From contig NW_025335568.1 in NCBI RefSeq assembly GCF_004798865.1, forward strand, positions 49,579,058 through 49,643,057: 64,000 nucleotides of DNA. Direction: 5' to 3'. A program made the translations under genes and the position numbers. Shown here piece after piece: positions 23,240 to 35,700 of this stretch. The DNA comes from Varanus komodoensis. Taxonomy: Eukaryota; Chordata; Lepidosauria; Squamata; Varanidae. A model generated the notes under the pieces. The model did no database searches. It saw only the letters and a list, made by a program, of their open reading frames with translations, and was not told the origin of the DNA. Positions within the stretch are counted from its first letter, which is position 1. Every line of letters starts with the position of its first letter.

Positions 23240-23660
23240 TACACGAGCTCGCGTGCTCGTTTGTCAAAAGCCAGCACACGCGCGCAGCCCGCGGACGAAG
23301 GGGTCCGAAGCACCCGCACGCGAAGACGCCGCCCCGTCCCGCAAAACTTTCGCCAGCAGCCCGGCGCCTGAGTCTTTAAAGGACGAGGCGCTTCTGCTCA
23401 CGTGGCTCGCGGAAGAGACTCACCCCCCGGGCCCCCCCGCCGCGTGGGTCTCCGGAGCGCGCGGGCGGAGGGGGAGGCACACGGCGGAGGCTCCCGAGCA
23501 GCCGCCCCACAGCCTCCCGTTCCGTTCTCAGAGATACTTATTCTTCCGGGTTGAGGGGGAGTGCTTCCTGCGGGGGGGGGGGAGAGCGGAAGCCTCGCCG
23601 GCGGGTCGATGCGCTCGCTCGCCTAGGCGTGGGGCAGGCGTGGGGTGGGCGGCGTCTTTC
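23240..23660 (-). promoter_or_regulatory. CpG-island-like block, probable MIOS promoter and first exon
   Basis: This is the only strongly GC- and CpG-rich block near the 5' end of MIOS, with repeated CGCG and a CTTCCGGG ETS-type site near 23543-23550. MIOS has an in-frame ATG only at 20552 and a likely acceptor just before it, so a non-coding first exon is expected upstream, and this block is the natural place. Long open frames here on both strands are a by-product of GC richness. A G10 run lies near 23572-23582. Confidence 0.55.
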
Positions 23661-24771
23661 TCCAGCTGCCTATGTCTGCCTTAACCTGAGCAGGGGCTCC
23701 TGAGTGTCCCCGAAATCGCATGGCCAGCTAACTACTCGCCAGCCTCTGGCGTTTCCCCTGCCCTGTTGGGGAGATACCGACCACCCTTTACCCCATGCTG
23801 GGAAACTAGCCCGCCGGTCAGCCTCCCCCTGAGGAAGGCAAGCGTTGAAAGCGTGGGTCGGGCCAGCTGTCTGTCTGACAGCATATCCGACCCACGCCTT
23901 CCAAAGTTCTGTCTTTCTCTTTTGCACTGCTTGTATATCGCAGGTATTTAAATCTGTAGACTCCAAGTGCATCTGTTCAGTGTCACTAATTAGCCCCGTT
24001 GTTGCTATTTAATAAAATAATGTATTGACTATAATATTAATGTTTAAATTGATGTGTTATATAGCAGAATTTTTATGTAATTCTAATAGAGCAAGTATTA
24101 TCATTTTCCTTCCAACTGTTAAGGCAGGAGTGAACAACTTCCATATCTAGAGGGAAGGTTGTGTTCTTTCCCTCCAAGACATTCAAGTAGCATCCTTGCC
24201 TTCTACTGCAGAAATTGCCATTACAATTGAGTGCTGCCAATTGAGTGCTGCCAGAGTGATTACAACAAAACAAAAAGCAGTGGTTTTGCTTGAAAAGGTG
24301 GTGTGTGGGAAGTGTACAGCTTGTTCACAAGCACCTTTGAAGCATCTGGGATGACAGTTCTGCTTCCAGACAAGGTATAGGTTTCCCATATGCCTTACTT
24401 TTTAGTGAAATTGGTGCTTATTTTGCCACTGCTATTGACAGATGGAGAATGGCCAAGGGGGCTGCAGCTTGTTGACTGCATTGAGCAATGTGAGGTCTTC
24501 CAGATATTTTGACTGACAACTATCCTTCTTCTTCAACACTGACTACACTACCTGACACTGGGCAATTGTCATGTATCTGAAGAAGCAAAGTCAAGCAACA
24601 GACATAAATGAAGAGGTATTGCTAAAACAGGTTCCCCATCTATTCCAGAGAAGTGGGGCTTTTAAAATGCAGTTTTTAAAGGTTTCTGCTTATGCATTCT
24701 TTGCGGCATTAAAACGTTTACATTTCACACATTCTCTTATTAGGAGACCTGGTCTCTATCTTTCTCTATGG

Positions 24772-24905
24772 CAGTCTTCCCCAGCCTTGTGCCTTCCAAA
24801 AATATTTGGACTGCAGAACTCCCAGTCAGTGACCCTGCTGGATGGGAATTCTGGGAATTGTGGTCCAAATGTCTCTGAAGGTGACCAAGTTGGGGCAGGC
24901 TTTTC
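24772..24905. mobile_element. Palindromic MITE-like repeat, family A, both arms
   Basis: Left arm TTCCCCAGCCTTGTGCC...GGACTGCAGAACTCCCA and right arm TGGGAATTCTGGGAATTGTGG...ACCAAGTTGGGGCAGG are near inverse complements. One of the clearer copies. Confidence 0.65.
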
Positions 24906-25639
24906 TATATACAACTACTAGGTGGCACTGGTTAAGTGGAATTGCACAGATACAGGATCTGCATTCCACAGATGACAGACTTTCCTCTGTCTAAAAAAAA
25001 ACCTGAACGGTAATTCTTTCTGGGTAAACTTAGACAGGATTGTACTATTATTACGAGCAGGTTAAAAATATAAACCAAGATAAAACTGGAATGCAGTGGA
25101 GTGCAAGGATAATCATTACATGCTAGATTCAGATTTAGCCATACATTCAGTAATTCAGAATTGAGGCTGAGCAATTCTACGGGATTTTAGTGATGCCCTG
25201 TTTAAGTCAAATTGGTTAGAGTGGGTATGCTCTAAGAATAACTAAATATAGGTCCAACCCTAGTTTGTTATGGTTAGAGTTGTAAAAAACATTTTATAGT
25301 CTTTGAATCAAATGATGTGCTATTGAAACCCACAAGGTGGAGCTCAAGTCAACTTCTGTAAAAGATCCAAGAGTTTATATTCCTCCCTCATATTTAGTGT
25401 GTTCTAATAGGTTCTAATAAAATAAAAATCTACCAGCAGACAGTTGATCACAAGTTTTAAATCACATCCATTACTCAATGCCTAAAAAAGTCTGCCTAAA
25501 AACTGCATATGGAAATATGGTCTGCTGTCTAGTCTGCCACATACCTAATGTCACTTCATTATTATTAATCTAGGATCTACTCCTCTCTGTTTTTCAACAG
25601 CACAGGCAATATATTAATCAGCCTTAACCCTCTGTCATT

Positions 25640-25770
25640 TAACTCCACCTTCCTCAATCCTGTGCCCTCTAGATATGACCCTACAATTCCCATCAACACA
25701 GGCTATTGCATATGCTAGCAGAAAGCAATGGGAGCTAACACATTGGAAGCTAAAAGGTTAGGCGAGGTTG
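25640..25770. mobile_element. Palindromic MITE-like repeat, family A, decayed
   Basis: TTCCTCAATCCTGTGCCCTC and CTACAATTCCCATC on the left, AATGGGAGC and AGGTTAGGCGAGG on the right, keep the arm order of the family. Old copy. Confidence 0.45.
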
Positions 25771-25954
25771 ATTTGCTACTCTTTAATCACCCAGTTGCAC
25801 CCACCATCAGGTAACCAAATGTTAAAGAACAATGAATCCTTGATCCTTGTTCCTAGAGCACTCCTAGATTAGAAGACATTGTGCTCACATACAGTGGTGC
25901 CTGTTTGCTTAATTCAACTTCTCCAACAATGAATTAAGCCTTCAGGCTGAAAGG

Positions 25955-26150
25955 TTTTCTGCACCCTTGTTCAACCTGCTGCCCTCCAGACTCTAGATGT
26001 ATTAGACCACAATTCCTACTATCCCAGTCATGATGGAACTGCAGCCCACGTACATCTAGAAGGTAAGAACTAGGCTACCCAACCAACTGAAAAAGGCTAC
26101 ATAAATTAGACTAGATGGGCTTGTGGTCTGAATCAGTCTAAGGCATCTCT
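25955..26150. mobile_element. Family A palindrome followed by a CR1 3' end scrap
   Basis: 25965-26065 holds GTTCAACCTGCTGCCCTCC, ACCACAATTCCTAC and TCTAGAAGGTAAG, the arms of the palindrome. 26098-26150 reads TTAGACTAGATGGGCTTGTG and GTCTGAATCAGTC, the closing wording of CR1 elements. Two separate old insertions side by side. Confidence 0.45.
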
Positions 26151-26389
26151 GTATATATGCATATAGTACTATTAGAATGTATTCATATTTATGAATTATA
26201 TAAAAGTTAAACTCTGCCAATAACACAAAGGGAAATATTAGCAAAAATATATTTCTTTCAGATGTAGTAAAGAAATATTTTACTTAATATGCAGTTAACT
26301 TCCTTTGCTGTTTGATGCATGAAGTATGTTATGAATGGTTCATCTGGGACTCAAACGTTGCAATCCTATATATTGTACTTTTGTTGTTA

Positions 26390-26890
26390 CAAGCTGTCAG
26401 GTTGTCTTTGTCCTATGAATGAATGCCCTTCAAAATGTCCTGTTCTTGACAGCCCTGTTCAGCTCTTCTAAATTCAATGCTATAGCTTTATTTATAGGAT
26501 CAATCCATCTCATTGTTGGTCATCTTTGTCTCCTGCCTTCTGCTTTCCCTAGCATTATTGTCTGCTCCAGTGAGTCTTGCCTTCTCATGATTTGTGCACA
26601 GTACAACAGCCTCAGTGTTACCATATTTGCCTCCAGGGCAAGTTCTGGCTTGGTTTGATCTAGTCACTTGTTCAACCTTGTATTACTCCAGGGTATTCAC
26701 AAAGCTGTCCTCCAGCAACAGATGTCCAACACATCAATATTCTTCCTGTCAGCTTTCTTCACTACCCAGCTTTGAAATCCCATTGAACATAATAGAGCTT
26801 CTACGTAGACAGGTATAGAATTGCATTTCAGGTATGCCATATCCAACATCCATAGCTTCTTCACAAACCCATTTCCCAAGGTTAATTGGT
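26390..26890 (-). repeat. BovB (RTE) LINE, 3' part of ORF2, minus strand
   Basis: The minus strand reads GFQSWVVKKADRKNIDVLDI followed by CCWRTAL, which is the BovB block recalled as ESWTVKKADRRRIDSFEMWCWRR. Further along, the minus strand keeps CTCATTGGAG-type text for the KLVLTGKIEGRR region in broken frames (around 26460-26600). It is 5'-truncated and carries several frame breaks, so it is an old copy between MIOS and COL28A1. Confidence 0.7.
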
Positions 26891-28219
26891 TGTAGTAAAC
26901 ATTTATATTGCCTAGACATGCCCTGAAATGGCAGTCTGATTCCAGTTTGGGGACCCTAATTTACATAAATACCCCTCCATGGTAGTTCATTTCTGTATGT
27001 TAATCATACTTTGTGTACTTTGAAATAACACAAATGTTTTCAGCTATGAATATTAGCCCATGGAAATAACCAGTGGGAAAGGTTGGCACTTCTGAATGAA
27101 CATGTTGTTTAAACTTATGGATCTATAGTTTTGTTTCTGTATCATATATTTGTGCAGATTTCACACAAAAAGCTGCAAATACAGAACTGACCATTCAGTA
27201 GCAATATATTATTTCAATGCAATTTGATTTCATCTAGCATAGCCTTAATGAAATCATAGTAAATACCCAGTAACTGAGAGTTTAAAAGATACTAGAAGAC
27301 AGCCTGTGTCCTGACTCTTGCCTACTCCCGATTCAGCTTTTGCCTCAGGTCTTGGCATGCCTTTCCTGATATCCTGATGCCCCTCCCCTGCTCCTGACTC
27401 TTCTTGTGCCTGTGGTCCTGCTGTGTTTCATTAAGCGTCAGACCATTGCTCAAGCAAGCCTTACCCATCTCCATCCCACTGGCCCTGGCGTTCCAGTCAA
27501 AAATACCTGCTGCTTATGTGATAGAGTTGACACTCAAGTGCTAAAAATACACGTGATTGTCCTGAATTGTGCTGATATTATTAATAAAATCTAATCACAC
27601 TAGGTTGAATATATACTGAATTAATAATGTGTTAGTCCCAGTTAAATCCATAGCACAAGTTTGTAATTGCTTAGTTAAGTTCTGCCTTCAAGTGAATTAC
27701 AGTGTGACTGACTGTGGAAACAACCCATAGGCCACAGTTCAACATCTAGTCAGGCATGCTCAAGTCAACTGATTTCAAAGAGCTCAGTATGCAACTATGA
27801 TTTGAATGTATCCTATGCTAGATATAGAGTATGTCCATTGAAATTAATATTGTGAAAAATCCTATTCACTTCAATAACTATACTCCACCCACTCCTTTAT
27901 GTTGGGCTGGCATTATACAAAACATTCTACAGTGAGCACACATAATTTGGTGAATATTGACAGTCACATGTGAATATTAACAGTGGAGGACACATTCTGT
28001 GAATATCTGAAAATTCAAGAGTACAGGTACAAAATAGTGAATTGGGTCACTAATGTTCACTGGCTAGTGTGTATATAGCACGGACACATATTCCACATGC
28101 AAAACTCATTTGATATTTCAGTGTCAACATGTACATGTTAACATTCATCACATTTTGGATATTTGCTATGGCATATAAAATATGAAATATATACAATAAG
28201 ATTTAATTCTCTCCTACAG

Positions 28220-28293
28220 GAAGTTTTAAATATTTAGCATGGACGGGAGCAAAACCATGGAAAAAATAACACAGACAGCACTACAACTTGATG
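28220..28293 (+). other. Exon-like block, possible upstream exon of COL28A1
   Basis: CTCTCCTACAG at 28209-28219 is a good acceptor and GTAAGG at 28294 a good donor, giving a 74-bp block. It contains an ATG at 28239 (MDGSKTMEKITQTALQLD) open to the donor and ending one base into a codon. Spliced to the acceptor at 32555 it would run in frame into the COL28A1 start codon. Equally it may be an untranslated exon or chance. No homologue is known to me. Confidence 0.25.
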
Positions 28294-29424
28294 GTAAGGA
28301 AAACAGCAATGAACTAGCTGTTTGTAAAATAAATGATCAAAATAGCTGTTCCTTTAATATGCTCCCACCCAGATTTCTAGACCTGGCTAAATGCCAAATG
28401 CCTAACCACTCTGCACTCAATTTGGACTAATAAAGCATGAATAAAAGATCATGTTAAGATCCAGATGTAAGGTACCCTGATTTGCATTGGGACTAAAATT
28501 ATTTAAGAATTGTTATTCATAAAAAAGAAGGAAGGAAGGAAAGGAAAGGAAAACAACTCCAATAGGAATGCATTTTCTAGTTCATATTTGTTTACAGACC
28601 TTTTATTCTCCAGCTTGCTGCTTCATTGCTCTGTAAGGTAAGTTATCAGCAGAATAGAAATCTTAACAAAATACATGCAAATGATACTTGAATCAAAAGT
28701 CATCCTACACTTGTCAGGTTGTTAATAAGATTAATAATAAGGTTCAGGACATCTGTATTTTGAAATGATTATCTTAATTGTTCCCAGTTATTGAGTGGAG
28801 TTTAGCAATATTACATAAGAAATATTTGAAGCTAATAAATGAAGCACAGTGTTGAAAATTTTCATATAAATAATATATTCAGTGTATTTATCAAATCCAC
28901 AAGAGATTCTCTACAGCTTGTATGTTCTATTCAGTTTCCTGAATATAAGATTCACTGAAATAAATGGGACTAATTTTTAAGAAGCCATGTATAGGATTTC
29001 ACAATCACTCTCAGTGCTAAGCATGTTAGAAAGTTACTCATTTTGCAATCTAACAAACTGTCTACATAACAAATTGTAGTAAGATTGTAATTTTTTAAAT
29101 CATATGCTAGATTATAAATGTTCTGCTACTATAACAGGAAACATGCTACTGGCCTTTAATTATTAAACAGCTTCCCCCTAAAATATAAAATTACAGAAAT
29201 TAAATGTGGAATGTAACCATTCTTAGTAGTCTGTGTTTTTCAAATGTAGCATTGAAACATAATTGCAAAGGCACCTAAAGTTTTGTAGAAGGGGTGACAC
29301 AAAGATTTTCTCCACAGAAGTAGAATGGAGAGTTTTTGGCCATCATTTGTATGCCTGCCAACATTAAGCTTAGTGACTGATTTTTAATATAATTGATGAT
29401 GGGACAGCATCCATAATCTTAGGG

Positions 29425-29545
29425 CACAATACTATGTGCATTTAAACAGAAAAGGTCATCCAAATCACAGCATGTCCCAGCAGTCATGCCTGGCTGGGAC
29501 TCATTAATCTTTTTTCTGCCTAAATATGAACAGGATTGCATCCTT
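29425..29545. mobile_element. Palindromic MITE-like repeat, family B
   Basis: Ends read CACAATACTATGTGCATTTA-type on the left and CCTAAATATGAACAGGATTGC on the right, inverse complements of each other, with AACAGAAAAGG and CTTTTTTCTG inside. Same build as 56385-56475 and 61553-61685. Confidence 0.55.
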
Positions 29546-29784
29546 GCTGCATGATCATATACCTGTACACTAAGACATAATTCCCACAGAATTCAGTGGA
29601 CTGTTCTCCCCAGTCAGTGGGCATAGAATTGCAACCTTATTATATATATTGCCTGATGTTACACTATGTAAGCGGGTTTTCAATCTCTTCTTGAGAAGGT
29701 GAAGCACTGTATATCAGCAAATATTTTAAAGTTTGATGTATAAATTAAAAGCAAACTTGTTCCTTTACATTCATTCATTTAGAA

Positions 29785-29935
29785 TATTTTTATTTCACCT
29801 TTCTATTTGATTTTATTTACCAAAGTCATGTAAATTGTTGCTGTATTTTTTGTTTTTTAACCTGTCTTATCATGTGAACTACCCTGGGGATATTTTGCTA
29901 TAAGGTGGCATATAAATATTATAAATAACGTTTTA
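29785..29935 (+). repeat. L2-like LINE 3' tail
   Basis: A T-rich lead, then GTGAACTACCCTGGGGATAT and AAGGTGGCATATAAATATT. This is the usual end of L2 copies. No coding remnant. Confidence 0.5.
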
Positions 29936-30044
29936 TAACCCAAATAATTGTAAAACAATAGTTAAAAACCAAGCAAATGAAACAAGCAATTTTAGAGGAC
30001 AAATTGATAATACAAACTAAGGATTATTTCAGTGGTAATACATT

Positions 30045-30245
30045 GTGTGGCATGGTGGAAGAGCCCAGTTCTAGTACCTACCTGGCCATGAAGCTCACCA
30101 GGTGACTTTGGGCCAGTCACTGATTCTAAACGTAACCTTTCTCACAGATTGTTGTGAGGATAAAAATGGAGTGGTGGAGAACCTTTTAAGTTGCCCTGGG
30201 TTGCAAGATGAAAAAAAGGTGCTATGTAATCATCATTATCATATT
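30045..30245 (+). repeat. tRNA-type SINE
   Basis: GTGTGGCATGGTGGAAGAGC is a decayed tRNA-like head. The body reads CATGAAGCTCACCAGGTGAC, TTGGGCCAGTCACTG and CTCACAGATTGTTGTGAGG, and the end GTGCTATGTAATCATCATT. Related to the copies at 9181 and 48058. Confidence 0.65.
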
Positions 30246-30249
30246 ATGT

Positions 30250-30400
30250 AATTCTTCTATTATTGTTGTTGTTACATTTCTATACCACCCATAACTGAAG
30301 CTCTCTGGGCAGTTTACAACATGGAGTAGAAATTAAAAAAAAATAGATAAAACAATGAACAAGAATTAAAATTAATTTAAAATAACCTAAACATTAAAAT
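30250..30400 (-). repeat. L2 3' tail, minus strand
   Basis: A TTATTGTTGTTGTTA lead is followed by TTTCTATACCACCCATAACT and GGGCAGTTTACAACATGG. This is the reverse of an L2 tail. It is a separate insertion from the larger L2 that starts at 30527. Confidence 0.55.
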
Positions 30401-30526
30401 GATAAAAAGGCAATTTAAAAGACAATTAATTAAAAAGATCTGGTCAAGAGTAAAGAGGTACCTGGCTAATTGTGTCAGGCCCCTGAATGACCAAAGAGGT
30501 CCTTAAAGTCCTCTGCAAAGAGGGTT

Positions 30527-32400
30527 TATTTATTTATTTATTTAGAAGGCTTCTATTCCGCCCCATTTGCCGAAGCCTCAGGGCGGCTCACAATAATAAA
30601 TAAATAAGGACAGTATAAAACAATATAATATGAGTCAACCTGGCCCGAAAAATAAAATAAATAAATAATATTAACAATTAACATAGTGTTTGAATAAAAA
30701 GGTCTTCGCCTGGCACCGAAAAACAAATAACGATGGCGCCAGGTGGACCTCTTGTTGTCTTGACCAGGCACCGAAAAGATGGCAAATTTGGTGCTAGGTG
30801 GGCCACAGCAGGGAGGTTATTCCAAAGATGGAGGGACACCACCAAAAAGGTCCTCCCCCTCATTGCCACCCTCCAAGCTACCCAAGTGGTTGGCATCCAG
30901 AGAAAGACTGCGGATAGTGTCTGGGTAGATTGGGGTTGGGAGAAGGGCTCCAACAGGCATTGCAGTCCAAAGGCATGTAGGCCTTTATACACCTTGAACT
31001 GGGACTGGAAGCACACAGGCAGCCAATGCTGCCAGACCAGAACTTGTCTTATGTGTTTGATTCCAATTATTAATGTGGCTGCTGCATTCTGAACCAGCTG
31101 AAGTTTCTGAACCATCTTCAAGAGCAGCCCCATGTAGAGGGCATTGCAATAATCTAATCTAGCTATTACAAGTGCATAGATCACTTAAGCCAGGCTATCT
31201 CTGTCCAGATGGGGGTGCAGCTGGGCCACCAGCCAAAACTGGTAGAAGGCACTCCGAGCCACTGAAGCCAGGAAATGAACCTGATCCTTGAAGGGGACTG
31301 CGACCACATATAGAACAGGTTGATATGCCCAATTTGGTCAAAGGAATCACCCACCAAACAGCATCTCAGTCTTGTCTGGAATGAGTTTCAGTTTTCTAGT
31401 CCTCATCCAGTCCATTATTGCAGCCAGACACCGGTTTAGCTGATCCACAGCCACACCTGCCAATGATGAAAAAGAGAAATTGTGTTGTGTGTCATCAGCA
31501 TACTGATGGTGATGCACTCACGTAGTTGTTAAATAGCATGTGGGATAGAACAGAGCCCTGTGGAATTCCATGATGGAGAATCCATGGGACTGAACAACAT
31601 TCCCCAAGCACCACTTTCTGGAGAAGGCCCTGCATGTAGGAGTGGAACACTGCAATGCAGTGGCCCCCACCTCTCATTGCAGTCAGCCCCTCCAGAAGGA
31701 TACCATGGTCAATGGTATTGAAAGCCACCGAAAGATCCAGCAGTATCAACAGGGTCACACTCCTGTCTTGGTCCTGGAAGAGGTCGTCATACAGGGCAAC
31801 CAAGGCTGTTTCCTTACCAAAACCAGGCCAAACCCTGATTGAATGGATCCAGACAATCAGTTTCATCTAAGGGTGCCTGGAGTTGATTGGCAACCATTCC
31901 CTTTAGAATCTTGCCCAGGAAAGAAATATTTGCAACTGGCCTGAAGTTGTTCAAGTTTTTTTTGGGTCAAGGGAGGGTTTCTTGAGAAGTGGTCTCCCCA
32001 CCACCTCTTGAAGACAGCATGGGACCACTCCCTCTAATAAAGAGGCATTGATGACCTCCCTGGCCTAGTCAGTTATCCCTTACTTACTGGCTTTTCTAAG
32101 GGGAAAGGATCCAGTACAGAGGTGGTTGCACGAACCTGCCCAAGCACCTTGTCCACATCCTCCAGCTGTACCTACTGAAACTCATCCAATAAACACCATC
32201 AGACTGTGCTCTGAATAGCTCCACTGATTCAGCTACTATAAGTCTGAAGTCCAAGGCCTGGAAGATGCAACAGAGTTTTTTCCTGGAAGTGCCTAATGAG
32301 TAGGTTACAGTGAGTCAGAGAAGGTTCCAAGGTGTCCCTGGGGCCCGAGTATAATAAGTCCCGGACAACCTTGAAAAGCCCTTCTGGGTGGCAAAGAGAG
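30527..32400 (-). mobile_element. 5'-truncated L2 LINE, minus strand
   Basis: The 3' tail is at the low-coordinate end: (TTTA)n at 30529-30544, then CTATTCCGCCCC and CAGGGCGGCTCACAA. Reading the minus strand, 31866-31495 gives [38 protein letters not shown] and HHGIPQGSVLSHMLFN, the central reverse-transcriptase blocks. 31184-30678 gives VIARLDYCNALYMGL and VYKGLHAFG, the C-terminal part. The region with the YADD motif is not in frame with these. Endonuclease sequence is missing. Several stops and shifts separate the pieces, so this copy is older than the one at 40240. Confidence 0.85.
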
Positions 32401-32554
32401 GATTAAATAGAGGCAGTTTTAAATTTTAAATGTAAAGCTTACCATATGAGCAACTCTATTATTCAAAATGCTCCATGTAAATATGTGTCATGTAGTTACA
32501 GGCTGAACAATATATAGGATATATTAACAGCTGTTTTTACTTTTCTGTTAGCAG

Positions 32555-32716
32555 GACATCAAGCAGCCATTCAGTTTTGGATACCAGTCACTATGTGGAA
32601 AAATTCTGTCTTCTGCCTTTTGGTTTTGGCCACTGCTACAAACTATGTAGTGTATGGACAAAACAGAAGAAAAGGACAAAGGCCAAGTTCTCTAGCAAGA
32701 AAGGACAATTCTCAGG
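32555..32716 (+). CDS. COL28A1: COL28A1 start exon with signal peptide
   Basis: The ATG at 32593 begins [20 protein letters not shown], a clear signal peptide (charged start, hydrophobic core), then a basic stretch [15 protein letters not shown]. The donor GTAAAG at 32717 leaves one base of a codon, matching the VWA exon acceptor. Upstream, TTCTGTTAGCAG holds two overlapping acceptors (TAG at 32549-32551 and CAG at 32552-32554), so the exon likely begins with 38 or 41 nt of 5' UTR and at least one more exon lies further upstream. Confidence 0.8.
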
Positions 32717-35700
32717 GTAAAGATTTTTCCTACAGTTTGCTATAAGCTGCATAAATAATTCCACATCTACTGGAATTATCTCCAAGGGGAAGTGACACAT
32801 TCATATATAAGTATCTTTTTATCCTTGGTAACAGTAAATCCTGGATTCTATGGGGTAGCATATTTTCCATCAATACTGGACTACAAGGGACATTATTATT
32901 CTCTTCTAAATGTGCATCTCTTCACACACAAAAAGACTCAACAGACATTTTATGGTACTACTGGAAAATGCATAGGACACAACCACATTTTCAAAATGGC
33001 TTGGAAGATATCCAGAGTGTTGTATAACTAGAAATTTGTTTATCCTGTTTTTAATCCACCCTGCAACAGAGCATCTCTGGGTGGATCACAGCTGAAAGTA
33101 TAAGATAAAATACCAAACAACAAACAGCACAGGAATTAATCTAAAATATATAAAAACTAAACTCTGCAATCTATGATGCAACTGCACTTAGAACATTGGC
33201 AGAGTTCTGGTCACTGCATCTAAAATGGGGATATTACAGAGTTGGCAAAAGTACAGAAAGGGGCAACTAAAATGATGAAGGGGTTGGAGAAACTCCCTAA
33301 TGAGGAAAGAATATAGCAGCTGAGATGGTTTAACTTTGAAAAAAGGCAAGTAAGGAGATGAGGTGTACAGAGCTATGCATGAAGTTAAGGGAACAGAGAC
33401 ATTTATCTTTTTCTCCCATAACATTAGAACTGGGATCTTCCAAAGCAACAGGTTGGTGGAGATATAGTACAGATTTTTTTAAAAAAATCCTTCTTTACAC
33501 AGCATAGCTAAACATTGGAATCCACTTCCCTGAGATGCAGTGATGGCCACAAATTTGGATTGTTTTAACAAGAGATTGGACAAATGTATGCAGGAGAAGG
33601 GTATCAATGGCCACTTGTCCTGATGGATATATGTTACCTTAAGGATCAGAGGCAGTGAGCCTATGTACATTAGTTGCTGGATAATTTGGTCAGGAGGCTG
33701 CTGTTGCTGAATTTATATTCTTCTTGTTGGATCCTGTGGGCAGCTAGTTGGCTACTGTGTGAAGAGAATGCTGGGCTAGATGGACCCTTGGTCTGATCCA
33801 GAATGTTGGTTCTTATGCTCTTAAAATACCTAGAATAAAAGAAAGATTTTCTCCTGGCACTGAAAGACTAACAGTGGAGACATGAAATGAGCCTCTGAGA
33901 GGGAAGCATTCCATAAATTGAGTGCCATAGCTGAGAAGGCCCTCTTGCAGCTACCATGCAGGTACCTGACTGAAGGTTTTCAAAGATGACCTGTGGTCCA
34001 TATGAGCAAAGTTCCTTTAGACACTCTGCTCTAAAGCCATTTAGGTGCTTAAAAGTCAACACCAATGTTTACAATTGAACTCAGAACTGGACCAGAAGCT
34101 AGTGTAGCTGATGAAGCACTGGCATTATGTGCTTACATCAAGCAATCCAAGTTGGCAGCACTGTAGCTCTCTTTTCAAAATGTTTCTCTTATCTAAGGTT
34201 CCCAAGCCAGAGTGCTGATTATATAAGGTACAATGGACTGTTTATTTTTCTGTGAATTAGAATAATCAAGGAAGTGTAATAACCCAGGCTTGGAAAAGGA
34301 AGGTTCTGCTTGCTGGTGTATCTTTTCTAAGGATATTGTCATCTAACCATGGCTTTTGCCACAGTGATGTCTTCCTACAACAAGTTAAGGCCACTGGAGC
34401 ATCATTGCCCATCATCTAACATCCCAGAATCACTGACTTATGTTACACAGCTCTTAGCAGAACCTCCTAATGCTAAGAGCTGTTCAATGGTGGAACATAC
34501 TGATTTGAGAAGTTACTGGTCCTACTTTGTTGAAGGCATTTAAGCATAAGTTTGGGGGCCATCTGTCAGGGATGCTGTAGTTGTGCCTGCATTATAACTC
34601 CTTAGTTGAGTAAGGTTTTGGATTAGATTAACATTCTCCAACCTGATGCTGTCCAGCTGCTGACATCCCCAAACAGTGTCCATGCTGGCTGGTAAGGATG
34701 GGGTTGATATCCAGAACAGCTGTGGAGCAGCTGGTTGGGGAAGGCAAGACTAAGTGAACTTCAAGATCTCTCTCAGCTTAAACATTCTAGAAGGTAAAAA
34801 GCTGCACATGGAGAAACTACGCTAATGACATTTTCAGTGACAGAATAGTCAGCATTGAACCATATTCAGAAAGCAGGAACAAATTTTTCCACAGGACAGC
34901 TTTGATCATCATCTTGGCGTCTTTTTAAAGACAATGTGTTCAGCCCAATTGGTGACAGTGTGATGTCGGAGCTCTACAAACTATCACGCAGCTAGTGGCT
35001 ACAGTGAACTTGGCCCTCTATATTGCATGGCGCCTGATGGTGTGGATGTTCAGTTCACATGATTCTTCCTTCTCTAAAAGCTGAGGAAGAGTACATGAGC
35101 CAGACCTGACTGCAGTCCTGATACTCATTCATCTAATCAGCCATAATTACACACAGGACTAGCTGCATGATGGAGGGGAAAGAGTTTTTGCTGCTCCCTC
35201 ACCATGCTGCTTCAGCACCTGTCTGCATACATGAACTGAAGAATATCCACTCTACAGCCTATTGCTGCACAGACACCCATGTGACGTGTCTGTGCTTGTT
35301 TATAAAAGGACTGAAAAGTATAGAAGATACACACACACATCATGTCCTGAATGGCTTTTTTGACCCTACTTCCACCTCATTGCCTTTACTTGGTAGGCCA
35401 TACTGGTTATCCAAGTATACAACTGAATTCTCTAGCTTCTTCTGAACAAATCTGTCATCCATTGAATTCAAAGCTGGGGAAGGAAGTACAGGCATAGAGG
35501 GAGTGGATAGGGACAACATTTGCATACACTATTGGTTTTTTTTTTTCAAGTGGAGCTTCTGCCACTCTATTTAAAGTATGTCAAATCATGTTTACAAGGG
35601 TGCCTATTTACCAGGGCAATCCCTATTATCTAGAACCAGCCCCAGGTAAAACCATCCTGCTATTTTTGCCTTCTAAGGGATGCCTTGTTTTGTTTTGATG

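Noticed and set aside
23223-23684. 153-codon open frame in the CpG block upstream of MIOS
   Set aside because: Low-complexity Arg/Pro/Ala/Gly text from a GC-rich region, no domain, and opposite strand frames are open too.
27295-27600. C/T-rich stretch with an AATAAA near its end, between MIOS and COL28A1
   Set aside because: No family could be assigned and no coding frame is convincing.
28239-28430. 63-codon plus-strand frame as an independent small gene
   Set aside because: No homology and the second half runs past a good splice donor. It is kept only as a possible exon.
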